This document shows positions 4,967 through 5,100 of a stretch of 5,100 bases of DNA, piece after piece (the stretch's first letter is position 1; each line of letters begins with the position of its first letter). The DNA comes from Oscillospiraceae bacterium (GTDB taxonomy: Bacteria; Bacillota; Clostridia; Oscillospirales; Ruminococcaceae): the NCBI GenBank assembly GCA_029098085.1, contig JAQXNQ010000151.1, positions 1 to 5,100 of the forward strand, in the 5' to 3' direction. Under the pieces are notes generated by a model. The model was not told where the DNA came from. It made no database searches and saw nothing but the letters and a program-made list of their open reading frames with translations. A program made the position numbers and the translations under genes.

Positions 4967-5100
4967 TCAGACCTTCGCCTTCTCCCGGCTGGCCGATTCC
5001 ATGGGCAGGCCGGTGGAGTAGTCCAGCTGGCGATCCTCAAACCGGGTGTCCTCATCCCGCTGACGGGTCATCAGGGTGTAGTCCCAGGTGGCCTCGGAGG
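4967..5100 (-). CDS. Unrecognised gene, C-terminal 43 residues (5' part outside window)
   Basis: Reading leftward from the window edge, the frame that begins at base 5098 stays open for 43 codons to a TGA at 4969-4967. Nearly every codon ends in G or C, matching the coding bias of the other genes; the other two minus-strand frames have early stops. The peptide begins SEATWDYTLMTRQRDEDTR and ends in a polar, charged tail, ASREKAKV. I do not recognise the family, and 43 residues are too few to place it. It lies tail to tail with the transporter operon, with about 450 bases between the two stop codons, so it is a separate transcription unit. Confidence 0.72.
   Translation of the reverse strand, partial: SEATWDYTLMTRQRDEDTRFEDRQLDYSTGLPMESASREKAKV

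Noticed and set aside
1..5100. CRISPR array, tRNA, rRNA, transposase or phage genes
   Set aside because: No regularly spaced direct repeats, cloverleaf or rRNA motifs, and no frame resembling a recombinase or phage protein were seen on either strand.

Overview
The window looks like chromosomal DNA of a moderately GC-rich Gram-positive bacterium, most likely a Clostridia-type Bacillota (inference). The evidence is codons ending strongly in G or C, AAGGAG-type ribosome binding sites, a lipoprotein-anchored solute-binding protein with an MTGC lipobox, a LacI/CcpA-like operator in a near-consensus sigma-A promoter, and AT-rich intergenic DNA.

Layout. Bases 1-406 are the 3' end of a D-2-hydroxyacid dehydrogenase gene, closed by a strong intrinsic terminator (418-456). 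Bases 457-898 hold no convincing gene but several regulatory-looking elements: a minus-strand terminator-like hairpin, a possible sigma-A promoter (633-661), and two copies of TTTTGCAC(G/A)AAAA 94 bp apart. A near-consensus promoter (899-927) with a cre-like operator in its spacer starts a leader of about 235 nt that is full of hairpins. The leader runs into a three-gene operon: permease 1 (1168-2085, GTG start), permease 2 (2129-3010) and a substrate-binding lipoprotein (3103-4518). A GAAA-capped terminator (4556-4584) ends it. Bases 4586-4966 are non-coding and carry a run of GC-rich hairpins, three of them capped by C(TGCG)G. The right edge (4967-5100, minus strand) holds the last 43 codons of an unrecognised gene that converges on the operon.

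Function. The three genes form an ABC importer of the CUT1 (MalFGK/UgpABE-like) carbohydrate class. The lipoprotein captures an oligosaccharide or related solute outside the membrane, and the two permeases form the channel. No ATPase is present, so a shared MsmK/UgpC-type ATPase encoded elsewhere is probably used (inference). No glycoside hydrolase or regulator lies in the window, so the substrate cannot be named. Gene order is permease-permease-binding protein, with a hairpin just before the binding-protein gene that may set its expression level.

The coding genes belong to well-known families and I see no clearly new system. What is worth a second look is non-coding: the paired TTTTGCAC boxes, the operon leader with mutually exclusive pairings, and the hairpin array downstream.
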